DNA of 64,000 nt from Segniliparus rugosus ATCC BAA-974 (GCF_000185725.2 NZ_KI391953.1:1170750-1234749), one strand, 5' to 3'. Shown: positions 7,148-18,022, counted from the first letter of the stretch. Numbers and translations: made by a program. Notes: generated by a model from the letters alone, not told the origin.

Positions 7148-8773
7148 ATGGCAGGATGGCATCCCGTGAGAGATGTGTCATCTGTTGTGGGCTGGAGCGG
7201 CGCCTTTGTCGGCAAGGTCAAGCGCAATCGGGCGCAGGCATTGGCCGCTGCTGTGGCCGCGGTCGCGGCGACGGCTTCTGCTGTGGGTTTCGCGTTGGCC
7301 GGGGCTCCGCAGTCCGTCGCGACCCCAGAGGTGCCGGAAATATTGCGCCCGTTCTACGAGCAGCAGGTCGCTTGGGGCTCCTGCCAGGGTTACGTGCCTG
7401 ATTTCAAGCCGAGCCCGAGGACCGATTGCGCCATGGTCAAGGTGCCGGTGGACTACCAGAACCCGAAGGGCGAGAGCGCGCAGATCGCCGTGTACCGGAT
7501 CAAGGCCTCCGGCCAGAAGGTGGGCTCCTTGCTCTTCAACCCCGGCGGGCCGGGCGGCTCCGGGGTCGGGTTCGTCGCGGGCTCCGCGTCGGCGCTGGTG
7601 ACCAAGGAGATCGCCCAGCGTTTCGACCTGATCGGCTTCGACCCGAGGGGGATCGGGCACTCGACTCCCTCGGTGCACTGCTTGAACGACAAAGAGCAGG
7701 ACGCGTTGCGCGCGCTCAACGACAACGACTACAGCCCCGCGGGCATCGCCAGGGCGGAGGCGCGCAACCGGGACTACGCGCAGAAGTGCGCGCAGCGCAC
7801 GGGGGCGAACTTCCTCGCCCATGTGAACTCCATGGACGTGGCTCGGGACATGGACGTGCTGCGCCAGGTGCTCGGCGACGAGAAGCTGAACTACGTCGGC
7901 TACTCCTACGGCACCCGCATCGGCACTGATTACGCGCTGCTCTTCCCGACGCATGTGCGGGCGTTGGTCCTGGACGGCGCGCTCGATCCCAACGAGAGCC
8001 CGGTGGACAAGATCGTCAACCAGGCGAAGGGCTTCGAGGACGCGTTCCGCATCTTCGCCGCCGACTGCGCGACTCAGAACAACTGCCCGCTGGGCAACGA
8101 CGCCTCGCAGGCCGACGCGAAGTTCCACGCCCTCGTCCTGCCGCTGATCGAGCACCCGGTCAACACCCGCGACGGGCGCGGCCTCGGCTACTCGGACGCG
8201 GTCCTCGGCACCATCCAGGCGCTGTACTCCAAGCAGCTGTGGGTGGCGCTGCGCGAAGGGCTCACCGAGCTCAAAGCGGGCTCGGGCAACATCTTGCAGC
8301 TGCTCTCGGACCTTTACATGGACCGGGACGCGAAGACCGGGCATTACAGCAACGAGCAGGACGCGAACGGAGCCGTGCGGTGCGTCGACGACCCGCCGAT
8401 CACCGACCGGTCCGTCGTCGACCAGATGGACGTGCAAGGGCGACAGGCCGCCCCGTTCGAGGACGACGAGCGCGGCACCGGGCACGCGGCGCTCGACCCG
8501 TGCGCGTTCTGGCCGGTCAAGCCGACCATCGCGCCGACGATCACGAGCCCGCCCGCCGGACTGCCCAAAGTCGTGGTGGTCTCCACCACCAACGACCCGG
8601 CCACGCCGTATCAGGCGGGCGTGGAGCTGGCCAAACAGCTCGGAGCTTCGCTCATCACGTACAACGGCACGCAGCACACGGTCTCCCTCCAGGGCGAGAG
8701 CCAGTGCATCGACAGCGCGGTGCAGCGGTATCTGATCGATCTGGTTTCGCCCGCCGACGGTCTCACCTGCTAG
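7148..8773 (+). CDS. Secreted serine protease of the CaeA/Hip1 type (alpha/beta hydrolase with TAP-like C-terminal domain)
   Basis: The product of about 541 residues has a basic n-region (VGKVKRNRAQALAAAVAAVA) and a hydrophobic stretch ending GAPQSVA, a signal peptide. Motifs are the oxyanion loop NPGGPGGSG, FDPRGIGHS, the nucleophile elbow VGYSYGTRIG, and in the C-terminal TAP-like domain VSTTNDPATPYQAG (Asp) and YNGTQHTVS (His). Two Cys pairs typical of these exported enzymes are present. In M. tuberculosis the neighbours of panB are Rv2224c (CaeA/Hip1, a cell-envelope protease that cleaves GroEL2) and its paralogue Rv2223c, then glnA2; only one copy is present here. The start is uncertain: GTG 7127, ATG 7148 and GTG 7166 are all possible; ATG 7148 has AGGA four bases upstream. 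Confidence 0.88.
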   Translation: MAGWHPVRDVSSVVGWSGAFVGKVKRNRAQALAAAVAAVAATASAVGFALAGAPQSVATPEVPEILRPFYEQQVAWGSCQGYVPDFKPSPRTDCAMVKVPVDYQNPKGESAQIAVYRIKASGQKVGSLLFNPGGPGGSGVGFVAGSASALVTKEIAQRFDLIGFDPRGIGHSTPSVHCLNDKEQDALRALNDNDYSPAGIARAEARNRDYAQKCAQRTGANFLAHVNSMDVARDMDVLRQVLGDEKLNYVGYSYGTRIGTDYALLFPTHVRALVLDGALDPNESPVDKIVNQAKGFEDAFRIFAADCATQNNCPLGNDASQADAKFHALVLPLIEHPVNTRDGRGLGYSDAVLGTIQALYSKQLWVALREGLTELKAGSGNILQLLSDLYMDRDAKTGHYSNEQDANGAVRCVDDPPITDRSVVDQMDVQGRQAAPFEDDERGTGHAALDPCAFWPVKPTIAPTITSPPAGLPKVVVVSTTNDPATPYQAGVELAKQLGASLITYNGTQHTVSLQGESQCIDSAVQRYLIDLVSPADGLTC

Positions 8774-8961
8774 CCGTCTGCGGGCGCCGGGCCCGCGCGG
8801 CCGTCTCCGGCGTCGCCGGCGCGCGATCCGTCCGTCTGGCCTCCCCGGCCGAGGCGGCGGCGAGGCCTCACAATTTTTGTTGTTTCGCTGTGCGTGATCT
8901 TGATTTGGGAAAACCACGCCCCGGTTACACGGGCTTCATGAAAAGGCTTTAAGCTGGGCGC

Positions 8962-10302
8962 ATGAACCGCCAAGAGGAGTTTGTCCTCCGTTCGCTCGAA
9001 GAGCGGGACATCCGTTTTGTCCGGCTCTGGTTCACCGATGTCCTGGGGTATCTCAAGTCGGTGGCCATCGCCCCCGCCGAGCTGGAAGGAGCCTTCGCCG
9101 AGGGGATCGGCTTCGACGGTTCGGCCATCGAGGGCTTCTCCCGCGTGTACGAGGCGGACATGGTCGCCAAGCCGGACCCGTCCACGTTCCAGGTGCTGCC
9201 GTGGACCACGAGCAGCGGCAAGCACCACTCCGCGCGGATGTTCTGCGATATCGCGATGCCGGACGGCTCGCCGTCCTGGGCGGACTCCCGCCATGTGCTG
9301 CGCCGCCAACTCAACCGCGCTTTGGAGCTCGGCTTCTCCTGCTACGTGCACCCGGAGATCGAGTTCTTCCTGCTCAAAGACTCTCCGTCGAAGCTGACCC
9401 CGCCGGTCCCCGCGGACGACGGCGGCTACTTCGACCAGGCCGTGCACGACTCGGCCCCGGACTTCCGCCGCCACGTGGTGCACGCCCTGGAGTTCATGGG
9501 GATCTCGGTCGAGTTCAGCCACCACGAGAACGCTCCGGGTCAGCAGGAGATCGACCTGCGCTACGCCGACGCGCTCTCCATGGCCGACAATGTGATGACG
9601 TTGCGCTACCTGGTGAAAGAGGTGGCGATCCACGAGGGCGTGCGCGCGACGTTCATGCCCAAGCCGTTCACCCAGCACGCGGGCTCCGCCATGCACACGC
9701 ATATGAGCCTGTTCGAGGGGGAGGCGAACGCGTTCCACAGCCCGGACGACCCGCTGCAGCTCTCGCCGATCGGCAAGTCGTTCATCGCGGGTATCCTCGA
9801 ACACGCCAACGAGATCAGCGCCGTCACGAACCAGTGGGTGAACTCGTACAAGCGCCTTGTGCAGGGCGGCGAGGCCCCGACCGCGGCCTGCTGGGGCGCG
9901 TCGAACCGCTCCGCGCTGGTCCGAGTGCCGATGTACACGCCGAGCAAGGCGTCTTCGCGGCGGATCGAGGTGCGCAGCCCCGATTCCTCCTGCAACCCGT
10001 ATCTGACCTTCGCGGTGCTGCTCGCGGCGGGGCTGCGCGGCGTGGAGAAGGGGTACGAGCTGACCGCCCAGGCCGAGGACGACGTGTGGTCGCTGTCCGT
10101 GGCGGAGCGCAAGGCGATGGGCTACCGCCCGCTGCCGGAGACGCTTTCCGAGGCGCTCACCGCGATGGAGGGCTCCGAGCTGGTCGCGCAGGCGCTCGGC
10201 GAGCACGTCTTCGACTACTTCTTGCGCAACAAGCGGCGCGAGTGGGCCGACTACAGCCGTCAGGTCACCCCGTTCGAGCTGCACAACTACTTGGCTCTGT
10301 GA
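8962..10302 (+). CDS. glnA2: Glutamine synthetase-family protein, GlnA2 type
   Basis: The 446-residue protein is a type I glutamine synthetase fold, exactly the length of M. tuberculosis GlnA2. Visible signatures are the beta-grasp region with VLGYLKSVAIAP, the latch loop GIGFDGSAIEGFSR near residue 50, the metal-binding YVHPEIEFFLL near residue 130, the ATP-binding FMPKPFTQHAGSAMHTHMSL near residue 230 and the glutamate-binding RIEVRSPDSSCNPYLTFAVL near residue 335. The adenylylation Tyr motif (NLY) of GlnA1 is absent. GlnA2 enzymes of some actinomycetes ligate glutamate to polyamines instead of ammonia, so either glutamine or gamma-glutamylpolyamine synthesis is possible. It follows the CaeA-like gene, as in M. 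tuberculosis. Confidence 0.92.
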   Translation: MNRQEEFVLRSLEERDIRFVRLWFTDVLGYLKSVAIAPAELEGAFAEGIGFDGSAIEGFSRVYEADMVAKPDPSTFQVLPWTTSSGKHHSARMFCDIAMPDGSPSWADSRHVLRRQLNRALELGFSCYVHPEIEFFLLKDSPSKLTPPVPADDGGYFDQAVHDSAPDFRRHVVHALEFMGISVEFSHHENAPGQQEIDLRYADALSMADNVMTLRYLVKEVAIHEGVRATFMPKPFTQHAGSAMHTHMSLFEGEANAFHSPDDPLQLSPIGKSFIAGILEHANEISAVTNQWVNSYKRLVQGGEAPTAACWGASNRSALVRVPMYTPSKASSRRIEVRSPDSSCNPYLTFAVLLAAGLRGVEKGYELTAQAEDDVWSLSVAERKAMGYRPLPETLSEALTAMEGSELVAQALGEHVFDYFLRNKRREWADYSRQVTPFELHNYLAL

Positions 10303-10352
10303 GCGGTCAGCCGCTCGGCTCGGACTGCGGGCCATCGCGAGCGGCTGACCGC
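10303..10352. terminator. Stem-loop between convergent glnA2 and mdh
   Basis: A perfect 15-base inverted repeat (GCGGTCAGCCGCTCG at 10303-10317 and its complement at 10338-10352) with a 20-base loop begins right after the glnA2 stop and ends before the mdh stop. There is no T tract, so it may be a weak or bidirectional terminator. Confidence 0.6.
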
Positions 10353-10375
10353 GTCCGGCGGGCTCCCCGTCTCGG

Positions 10376-11395
<1,020 letters not shown>

Positions 11396-11419
11396 CTACT
11401 GCACCGACGCGGCGAGAAG

Positions 11420-11968
11420 TCAGGAGCAGCTGCCCCGGAGCTGGGCGACGAGGTCGGACGCGGCTTCTTGCTGCTCGTCGACGTAGTCGAGGGTGTCCCA
11501 GGTGCCTTGCTGCGGGAACGCGAGGCCCATGGACGGCTGGAGGTACTCGAGGCCGTTCCAGGTTCCAGGGCTCCAATGGAAGAGCGAGTCCACGGCGTTG
11601 CGCATGTCGTCGACGCCGCGGTCCATCTTGTCCAAAATGCGGGCGAGGCCAGGAACTGGGCTGTCGTCGTCGACGCCCTTGAGATAGGTGACGCCGTGGG
11701 CGACCATGTTGATCTTGTCGTCGGCGTTGTTCTTCTGGGATGATCCGGAGGCGTACGGAGAGCTGATGACGATGCGCAGGCCGCCGACCCCCGCGTCGAT
11801 GTCGTCGTCGAGGCTTTCCTGGACTTGGTCGAGCGTCGAGCAGGACACCTTGGCCGGCTGTGGGGCGGACGGCGGCGGCGTCGGCTCGGCGAGGGCGGTC
11901 GGGGCGAGGAGCCCGCTCGAGGTCGCGGCGACAAGGACGGCAGAAACTGCGCGGACGCGGATGCCCAT
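11420..11968 (-). CDS. Secreted protein of unknown function
   Basis: The start is ATG at 11968, chosen because GAGGAG stands about nine bases upstream and because it begins a clean signal peptide: MGIRVRAVSAVLVAATSSGL followed by LAPTALAEP, with cleavage likely after ALA. The 182-residue product has a Pro-rich segment (PTPPPSAPQPAK) after cleavage, two Cys (VSCSTLD near residue 47 and RGSCS at the end) that may pair, and no further membrane span. I do not recognise the family; size and layout recall the small secreted proteins common in mycobacterial genomes. It ends close to mdh in the same direction but has its own signals. Confidence 0.75.
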   Translation of the reverse strand: MGIRVRAVSAVLVAATSSGLLAPTALAEPTPPPSAPQPAKVSCSTLDQVQESLDDDIDAGVGGLRIVISSPYASGSSQKNNADDKINMVAHGVTYLKGVDDDSPVPGLARILDKMDRGVDDMRNAVDSLFHWSPGTWNGLEYLQPSMGLAFPQQGTWDTLDYVDEQQEAASDLVAQLRGSCS

Positions 11969-12145
11969 GTTGTTTGTCTCCTCGGAAGAGTTCGATGTGG
12001 CCCCAGGCCAGTATACGAGGAAGGGGGCAGCTGCGGGCTGCGTTCGGGAGCGGGCCGCGAGGAGCGTCGGGGCGCAGCGCCGGCCCGTGAGTTCCCTTCC
12101 AGGGGTGGTATACAAACGAGAAGAAATGTAAACTCTCTTGAGTGG

Positions 12146-12166
12146 GCAGGATCACGATCTGCCCTC
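12146..12166 (+). promoter_or_regulatory. Short inverted repeat in the leader of the PF10118 gene
   Basis: GGGCAG (12146-12151) and CTGCCC (12161-12166) flank a nine-base spacer just ahead of the GAGAGGAG ribosome binding site. It could be an operator or a leader hairpin. Upstream, GTATAC occurs on both sides of the divergent intergenic region (around 12013 and 12110) and may mark -10 regions. Confidence 0.3.
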
Positions 12167-12186
12167 GAGCCTGAGAGGAGCGCGCC

Positions 12187-13107
12187 ATGCTGAAAGAGCA
12201 GCGGGCATCGGGAGAAGCGTCTTCGTCGTTCGACGAGTTCGCGACACATGAGATCGCGTTGCGGCCGAGGGACGTGCGGTTCGACTTCTCGCAATCGCCG
12301 TTGCACTGGATCCCGGACGAGCCGTACGCGTCGCACCTGGTCACCGGCCTCAACCTCTTCTTGCCCGGCGGGGAGCGGTGGTTCTGCAAAGTCTTCACCG
12401 ACGCTCTCGAATACGTCAAAGACGAGCGGCTGCGCGAGGAAATGCTCGGCTTCATGGGCCAGGAGGGAGTGCACGCCAAGAGCCACGACGGGGCGGTGCT
12501 GGCGTTCCTGGAGAAGTACGGGGTCGACCCTGAGCCTTTTCAGAATCAGGTCGACTGGCTGTTCGGCCGCCTCAGCTCGGTCATTGACGACGCGAGCGCG
12601 GACGACCGGCGCAATGCCGTGGTCACGGAGGTCGTGCTGGTCGCGGCGATCGAGCATTTCACGGCGGTGATCGGCGATTGGGTGCTCAACAACCGGTGGG
12701 ACGAGCTCGGCGCGGACCTGGTGATGAGCGACCTGTGGCGCTGGCACGGGGCCGAGGAGGTCGAGCATCGGCACGTCGCGTTCAACGCCGCTCAGTACTT
12801 CGGGGCCAGCTACGGCAAGCGCGTGTTCTTGGGCCTGTTCGCCAGCGGCGTCCTGTACGCGCTTTTGTTGCGCGGGCTGAAATTCATGGTCCGCCAAGAC
12901 CCGAGCCTGCCCAACCTCGGCTACCCCAGGCTGATCTGGCAGCTGCACAAATCGGGCAAGCGGGGCGCCTCGCCCCGCATCCGCACCTTGCTCGGCTCAG
13001 CGGTGCGCTTGTTCAACCCCCGGTACACGCCGGAGAAGGAAGGGAACACCGCGCAGGCCGTCGCCTACCTGGCCACGTCCCCCGCCGCACGCGCGCTCTC
13101 CTCATGA
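12187..13107 (+). CDS. PF10118 protein (annotated as metal-dependent hydrolase; diiron-type metal site likely)
   Basis: The 306-residue protein matches the COG3687/PF10118 family: RDVRFDFSQSPLHWIPDEPY near residue 30, then GFMGQEGVHAKSHD near residue 93, VVLVAAIEHFTAV near residue 150 and WHGAEEVEHRHVAFN near residue 185. The spacing of these E..H and EE.EH.. motifs over long helices looks like a ferritin-like or desaturase-like dinuclear iron site more than a hydrolase. A hydrophobic helix (FLGLFASGVLYALLL) follows near residue 215. It has a paralogue at 41517. The start has GAGAGGAG about seven bases upstream. It is followed by a long palindrome and a tRNA on the other strand. The reaction is unknown. 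Confidence 0.85.
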   Translation: MLKEQRASGEASSSFDEFATHEIALRPRDVRFDFSQSPLHWIPDEPYASHLVTGLNLFLPGGERWFCKVFTDALEYVKDERLREEMLGFMGQEGVHAKSHDGAVLAFLEKYGVDPEPFQNQVDWLFGRLSSVIDDASADDRRNAVVTEVVLVAAIEHFTAVIGDWVLNNRWDELGADLVMSDLWRWHGAEEVEHRHVAFNAAQYFGASYGKRVFLGLFASGVLYALLLRGLKFMVRQDPSLPNLGYPRLIWQLHKSGKRGASPRIRTLLGSAVRLFNPRYTPEKEGNTAQAVAYLATSPAARALSS

Positions 13108-13115
13108 GGCACGCA

Positions 13116-13159
13116 AAGCGAGAAAGCTCCGCCCAGATCTGGGCGGAGCTTTCTCGCTT
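13116..13159. terminator. Perfect 44-base palindrome between a convergent gene and tRNA-Ser
   Basis: The left arm 13116-13137 starts AAGCGAGAAAGCTCCGCCC and the right arm 13138-13159 is its exact complement, with no spacer. It sits eight bases after the PF10118 stop and six bases before the tRNA 3' end, so it can fold in RNA from either strand and probably terminates both transcripts. Confidence 0.75.
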
Positions 13160-13164
13160 GAAAG

Positions 13165-13253
13165 TGGCGGTGGCGGAGGGATTTGAACCCTCGGAGGGGG
13201 TTAGCCTCACACGCTTTCGAGGCGTGCTCCTTAGGCCGCTCGGACACGCCACC
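13165..13253 (-). tRNA. tRNA-Ser, anticodon CGA
   Basis: Read on the minus strand from 13253, the sequence has the acceptor arm GGTGGCG pairing with CGCCACC, a D-arm starting TCCGAGCGG, an anticodon stem CACGC/GCGTG with loop CTCGAAA (anticodon CGA, reading UCG), a long variable arm typical of class II tRNA, a T-arm with GGTTCAAATCC, discriminator G and an encoded CCA at 13167-13165. The 89-base length fits tRNA-Ser. It lies next to tadA, a neighbourhood also known in mycobacteria. Confidence 0.96.
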
Positions 13254-13560
13254 AAGCGGTGGACTCTACACGACGTGGTGGGGGTTGTCCAAACCGGTTC
13301 GGAGCCCTTCCGGGCTTCGGCGACGATGCAGTCCGTCCGAACGCCCCAGGAGCGCGGGCCGATCTTGCTCGGGCCAACCGTCACCGGATTGACCAGGCGC
13401 AGTCCTTGCCCTGCGGTCGTTTCCTGAGGAACCTGCTGAGCGGCAAGCACGCGTCCTCCCGGAGCGCGCGCTTCGCGACGAGCCGGGCGAGGTCTTTGCC
13501 GGCTCCGCCCAAGGCGCTCGGAGCGCGAGGGCAATGCCAGGGCAGTGGCTATGGCCTATG
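13254..13560 (+). other. Intergenic region upstream of tRNA-Ser and downstream of tadA
   Basis: About 307 bases lie between the tRNA 5' end and the tadA stop. Both flanking genes are on the minus strand, so this must hold the tRNA promoter and any tadA terminator. The open frames here are Arg/Ser-rich and have no start signals or recognisable sequence, so I call no gene. Confidence 0.5.
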
Positions 13561-14588
<1,028 letters not shown>

Positions 14589-14634
14589 GGAGTCTACGGT
14601 AGTCGGGCTGCCTGTGGAACGCCTATTCGCGTCG

Positions 14635-15337
14635 TCAGTTTTCATCAATCCGGGATCTGGCGCGTCGGTCCTCGACCCAGGCGCGCAGGAACGCGACGTA
14701 GCGCTGATTGTTCTCGGCGGAACGCTCGTCGCTTGCGGCGAGGTACTCTGCGGCGGTTTGGTCGAAATCGGGGAGCGCGCCCGTCGCTGCGAGTTGGAGG
14801 CGCAGCGTCGGATGCGGGAAGACATGATGCCTGGTTCGTTCGGCTTCCCGCAGGCAGGTGCTCGGATCGTTCAGTTTGAGAATCGACGGCCAAACGTCGT
14901 CTTCGAACTGCTCGACGACATCGGTCATCGCGCGAGCCGCCTCGTTCGCGGTCGTGATCCGCCGCCACTGCCGATCTGTGTCCGCATCAGCAGGGTATCG
15001 GAGCGCGGGGATGCGTCCGTCGACGATGCCGCAGTGGCCATGGAATCGTTTGATCGGCGACGAGAACGTTTGTCTTCGCCATGCGATATCGGGCGCGGTG
15101 AGATAGGCCCAGTTCACCGTGTACACCAATCCGCCGTAGATCATGGTGGTGATCGTGGCTCTGGACTGGACCCAGACCCAGGCCAAATCGCCGTTCGGAA
15201 ACCATCGTTCCCAGTAGGGGGGCCGTGCCTTTGAAGCCGTGCGCGCGGAGCGCGGGTCCGAGGATGTCGCGCATCGCGTCTTTGTGCAGCCGCTGCGCGG
15301 TTGGCGCGGCTTCAGGCTGTTCCTCCCACCTCTCCAT
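14635..15337 (-). pseudogene. DUF4304-like protein, interrupted by a one-base insertion
   Basis: From ATG at 15337 the protein begins MERWEEQPEAAPTAQRLHKD and continues with ILGPALRAHGFKG, the opening of DUF4304-like proteins. At the six-C run read on the minus strand (15217-15222 on the plus strand as G) the frame must skip one base to continue as YWERWFPNGDLAWVWVQSR, and from there it stays conserved to the stop at 14635. With one C removed, the product would be about 233 residues. DUF4304 has no known activity. Because the rest is intact, the break may be a sequencing error instead of decay. It sits between the tadA partner and divergent tyrA. Confidence 0.7.
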
Positions 15338-15372
15338 GCCGAGAGCCTATCGGGCATGAGAGCCTGGTAGGC

Positions 15373-16332
15373 ATGACGACCCCCGACTCCTCCCCGGTCT
15401 GCGTCATCGGGCTCGGGCAAATCGGCGGCTCTGTGGTCAAAGCCGCCGCCGCCGCCGGGCGCGAGGCGTTCGGGTATGTGCGTTCGGCCCGAGCCCTCGA
15501 AGCTGTCCGCGCCGAGGGCTTCGCTGTGTTCGACGAGCTGGAGAGCGCCCTCGAACAAGCCGAGCGGCGCGGGGCGATCATCGTGGCGGCGGTGCCGATG
15601 CGGGCCACTGGAGGAGTGTTCGCGCAGATCGCGGCGTTCGGCGGCTCTTGCCTCGTGACGGACGTCGGCAGTGTCAAAGCGTCGATCCTCGCCGCCGCGC
15701 AGGAGCACGGCCTCGCCGGGCGGTTCGTCGGCGGGCACCCGATGGCGGGCACGGCGAACAGCGGCTGGGAGGCCGCGGACCCGGCGTTGTTCCAAGGGGC
15801 CGCCTGGGTGGTGAGCGTGGACGAAACAGTGTCCTCGGCTGGGTTCGCGCGGGTGGCGCGGTTGGCTTTGGATCTGGGCGCGGCAGTCGTGCCCGCGCTC
15901 GCCGCAGAGCACGACCGGGCGGTGGCCCGGATCTCGCATCTGCCGCACCTGCTCGCGGCGGCGCTGGCGAACACCGGGGCGGCTGGCGGCGAGTTGGCGC
16001 TGGGCCTCGCGGCGGGATCGTTCCGCGACGGCACCCGTGTGGCGGGCTCGGACCCCGAGCTCGCCGAGGCGATGTGCGCGAACAACACCTCTGCGGTGGT
16101 CGAAGCGTTGGACGAGGCGTTGGACTGGCTGACCGAGGCGCGGACGGAGCTGGCGCTGACCGGACAGGCCGGACCGATCGTGCGCGCCGGCCACACGGCG
16201 CGCGCGGCGTACGACCGGCTCGCGGCGGCCCGCCCGGCGATTTCGAGGATCGACCTCGGCGAAGCGGATTGGCGTGAACGGCTCGCGGAGGCGGGGAGGA
16301 GCGGCGCGGTCCTGCGCTCGTGGCCGCTCTGA
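15373..16332 (+). CDS. tyrA: Prephenate dehydrogenase
   Basis: TyrA oxidatively decarboxylates prephenate to 4-hydroxyphenylpyruvate in tyrosine synthesis. The ATG at 15373 (MTTPDSSPVCVIGLGQIGGS) puts the Rossmann GLGQIGGS at residues 12-19, as expected; the longer upstream frame is not conserved. Further motifs are VAAVPMRATGGVF, VTDVGSVKASIL near residue 98, FVGGHPMAGTANSGWE with the catalytic His near residue 120, and the all-helical domain with ISHLPHLLAAAL near residue 197. The 319-residue length fits a monofunctional enzyme. An ACT domain is not evident. The position next to tadA and its partner repeats the M. tuberculosis Rv3754 context. Confidence 0.93.
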   Translation: MTTPDSSPVCVIGLGQIGGSVVKAAAAAGREAFGYVRSARALEAVRAEGFAVFDELESALEQAERRGAIIVAAVPMRATGGVFAQIAAFGGSCLVTDVGSVKASILAAAQEHGLAGRFVGGHPMAGTANSGWEAADPALFQGAAWVVSVDETVSSAGFARVARLALDLGAAVVPALAAEHDRAVARISHLPHLLAAALANTGAAGGELALGLAAGSFRDGTRVAGSDPELAEAMCANNTSAVVEALDEALDWLTEARTELALTGQAGPIVRAGHTARAAYDRLAAARPAISRIDLGEADWRERLAEAGRSGAVLRSWPL

Positions 16333-16423
16333 AGAACCAAGACACCGCCCTGGAGAGCTAAGATCTTTACCCTGTCGCACTCGAGGAACGCATGAGGCGC
16401 GCCGTTGTGATACGGAAACGTTA

Positions 16424-16429
16424 TATAAT
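16424..16429 (+). promoter_or_regulatory. Perfect TATAAT hexamer upstream of the flotillin gene
   Basis: TATAAT at 16424-16429 stands in an AT-rich patch about 95 bases before the flotillin start. No well-spaced -35 hexamer is seen (TTGTGA at 16405-16410 is only 13 bases away), so this is a candidate -10 only. Confidence 0.4.
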
Positions 16430-16522
16430 GCCTCGCGGCGGCAGAGCCGCTGACGGCGCGCGCATGTGGCGCGCCACCGAAGTCGGGCGCGCTCGCCCGG
16501 CGAGACCGAGAGGAATCCGCCC

Positions 16523-18022
16523 GTGACGCCCATCGCGATTGTCATTGTGGTCGCCCTCGCCTGGCTCGTCCTCCTTGTCCCCCTGCTTTACGTCAAAGTG
16601 CCTCCGAACAAAGTCGGAGTGTTCACCGGGCGGGGCAGACAGCCGAGGGTCGTCCGTGGCGGAGCCCGACTGCGCCTGCCGGGCATCGAGCGGGTGGACT
16701 ACTTGACGCTCGAACCGCTCAGCGTCCGCATCAAGCTGGACGGCGCGCTCTCCGGGAGCGGCGTGCCGGTCGACCTGGAGGCGGTCGGCATGGTTTCGGT
16801 CGGCGCGACCGACGAGGCGCTCCAGCTCGCGATCCGCCGCTTCTTGGGCGTGGACCGGCTGGAGCTGCGGGCGCAGCTCAACGAGATCTTGTCCGGCAGC
16901 TTGGCCGAGATCTTGGCGCGGACGAGCATGGAGGAGCTCAACGCCGACCGGGAGCAGCTGACCCGAAAGCTGGTCGAAGAGGCCAGCGCGGACCTCTCTC
17001 GGATCGGCTACACCGTCGACATCGTCAAAATCGCCGCGCTCTCCGACGAGAACGGATTCCTCGGCTCTTTGGGGCGCAGCCGGATCGCCGAGGCCAAGCG
17101 CGACGCCTTCATCGGCACCGCGGAGGCGGAGCGGGACGCGAACATCCAATCTTCGCAAGCGCGGCAGGCCGGGGCGATCGCGAAGGCGGAAGCCGACATC
17201 GCCATCGCCCAGGCGGCGCAGAAGCGCGATGTGGAGCTTGCGAAACTGCGCGCTCAAGTCGCCGCCGAGAACGCGTTGGCCGATCAGGCGGGACCGCTCG
17301 CCGACGCCCAGGCGCAGAAAGACGTCACTGTCGCAAAGGAGCAGGCCGAAGCGGCCCGGATCGAGGCGAGCATCGGGGTGCAGCAGCTTCGCGCCGAGCA
17401 TGCCCAGGCGGTTTTGCAGGCGGATGTGATCGCGGTCGCCGAGGCCGAGGGGCAGGCCGCGGTCAAGCGCGCCGAGGGGCAGCACCAGGCGGCGGTGCTC
17501 GAAGCGGAGTCGCAGGCGATGGCCACCCGCAAGGTCGGCGAGGCGCTCGCGGACGCGCGGCGGTCCGCCGCGGACGCCCTCCTCGCGGAACGGCAGGCCG
17601 AAGCGGCGGGCGTCCTGGCCCTCATGCAGGCGGAGGCCGACGGGCTGCGCGCCAAGCTGGCCGCCGAGGCCGAAGGGAAAAAGCAAGTCGCCGAGGCGCT
17701 CAACCGCTACAACTCGGTGGGCGCGCGTCTTCTGGCGCTGCCGGACGTGCTCAACGCGCTGGTCGCGGCCACCGAAGCCGCCTCGCGCCCGATCGCCGCG
17801 CTGGACCGGGTCTCGGCCAACAGCAACGCGCCCGCCTCGCTCGCCGCGCTTTCCGGCGTTTCGCCCGCCGTGGTCGCCAAGGTGCTGGAGTCGTTCAAGG
17901 CTTCCGGGGTCGACTTGGCGGAGATCGTCCCCGAAGACGTCGCCGAGCCGCATGCGGAAGAGGCCGTCGCCGAGCAGTCGGACCTCGACCTCGACCTCGG
18001 GCTCTACCACATCCCGTCCTGA
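16523..18022 (+). CDS. Flotillin-like SPFH-domain membrane scaffold protein
   Basis: GTG at 16523, after AGAGGAAT, gives 499 residues. A single membrane anchor (IAIVIVVALAWLVLLVPLLY) at residues 4-23 is followed by an SPFH/band-7 domain to about residue 170, including KVPPNKVGVFTGRG and VDLEAVGMVSVG. A long Ala/Glu/Gln-rich coiled coil follows at about residues 180-400, with repeated AEAER and AEGQAAVKRAEG patterns, and then an acidic tail. Flotillins assemble into ring-like oligomers that organise membrane microdomains. No NfeD partner is adjacent. An upstream in-frame start at 16466 would add an Arg-rich segment before the anchor and is less likely. Confidence 0.9.
   Translation: MTPIAIVIVVALAWLVLLVPLLYVKVPPNKVGVFTGRGRQPRVVRGGARLRLPGIERVDYLTLEPLSVRIKLDGALSGSGVPVDLEAVGMVSVGATDEALQLAIRRFLGVDRLELRAQLNEILSGSLAEILARTSMEELNADREQLTRKLVEEASADLSRIGYTVDIVKIAALSDENGFLGSLGRSRIAEAKRDAFIGTAEAERDANIQSSQARQAGAIAKAEADIAIAQAAQKRDVELAKLRAQVAAENALADQAGPLADAQAQKDVTVAKEQAEAARIEASIGVQQLRAEHAQAVLQADVIAVAEAEGQAAVKRAEGQHQAAVLEAESQAMATRKVGEALADARRSAADALLAERQAEAAGVLALMQAEADGLRAKLAAEAEGKKQVAEALNRYNSVGARLLALPDVLNALVAATEAASRPIAALDRVSANSNAPASLAALSGVSPAVVAKVLESFKASGVDLAEIVPEDVAEPHAEEAVAEQSDLDLDLGLYHIPS

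Noticed and set aside
8900-8930. Promoter or GlnR box before glnA2
   Set aside because: TTGATT and TTACAC are 19 bases apart and the GlnR-like half sites are wrongly spaced.
7178-10335. Minus-strand open frames of over 500 codons across the protease and glutamine synthetase genes
   Set aside because: They are rich in Arg, Val and His with no recognisable motif and are shadows of well-supported plus-strand genes in high-GC DNA.
13116-13253. Integrated element at tRNA-Ser
   Set aside because: No integrase, direct repeat of the tRNA 3' end or phage genes are present nearby.
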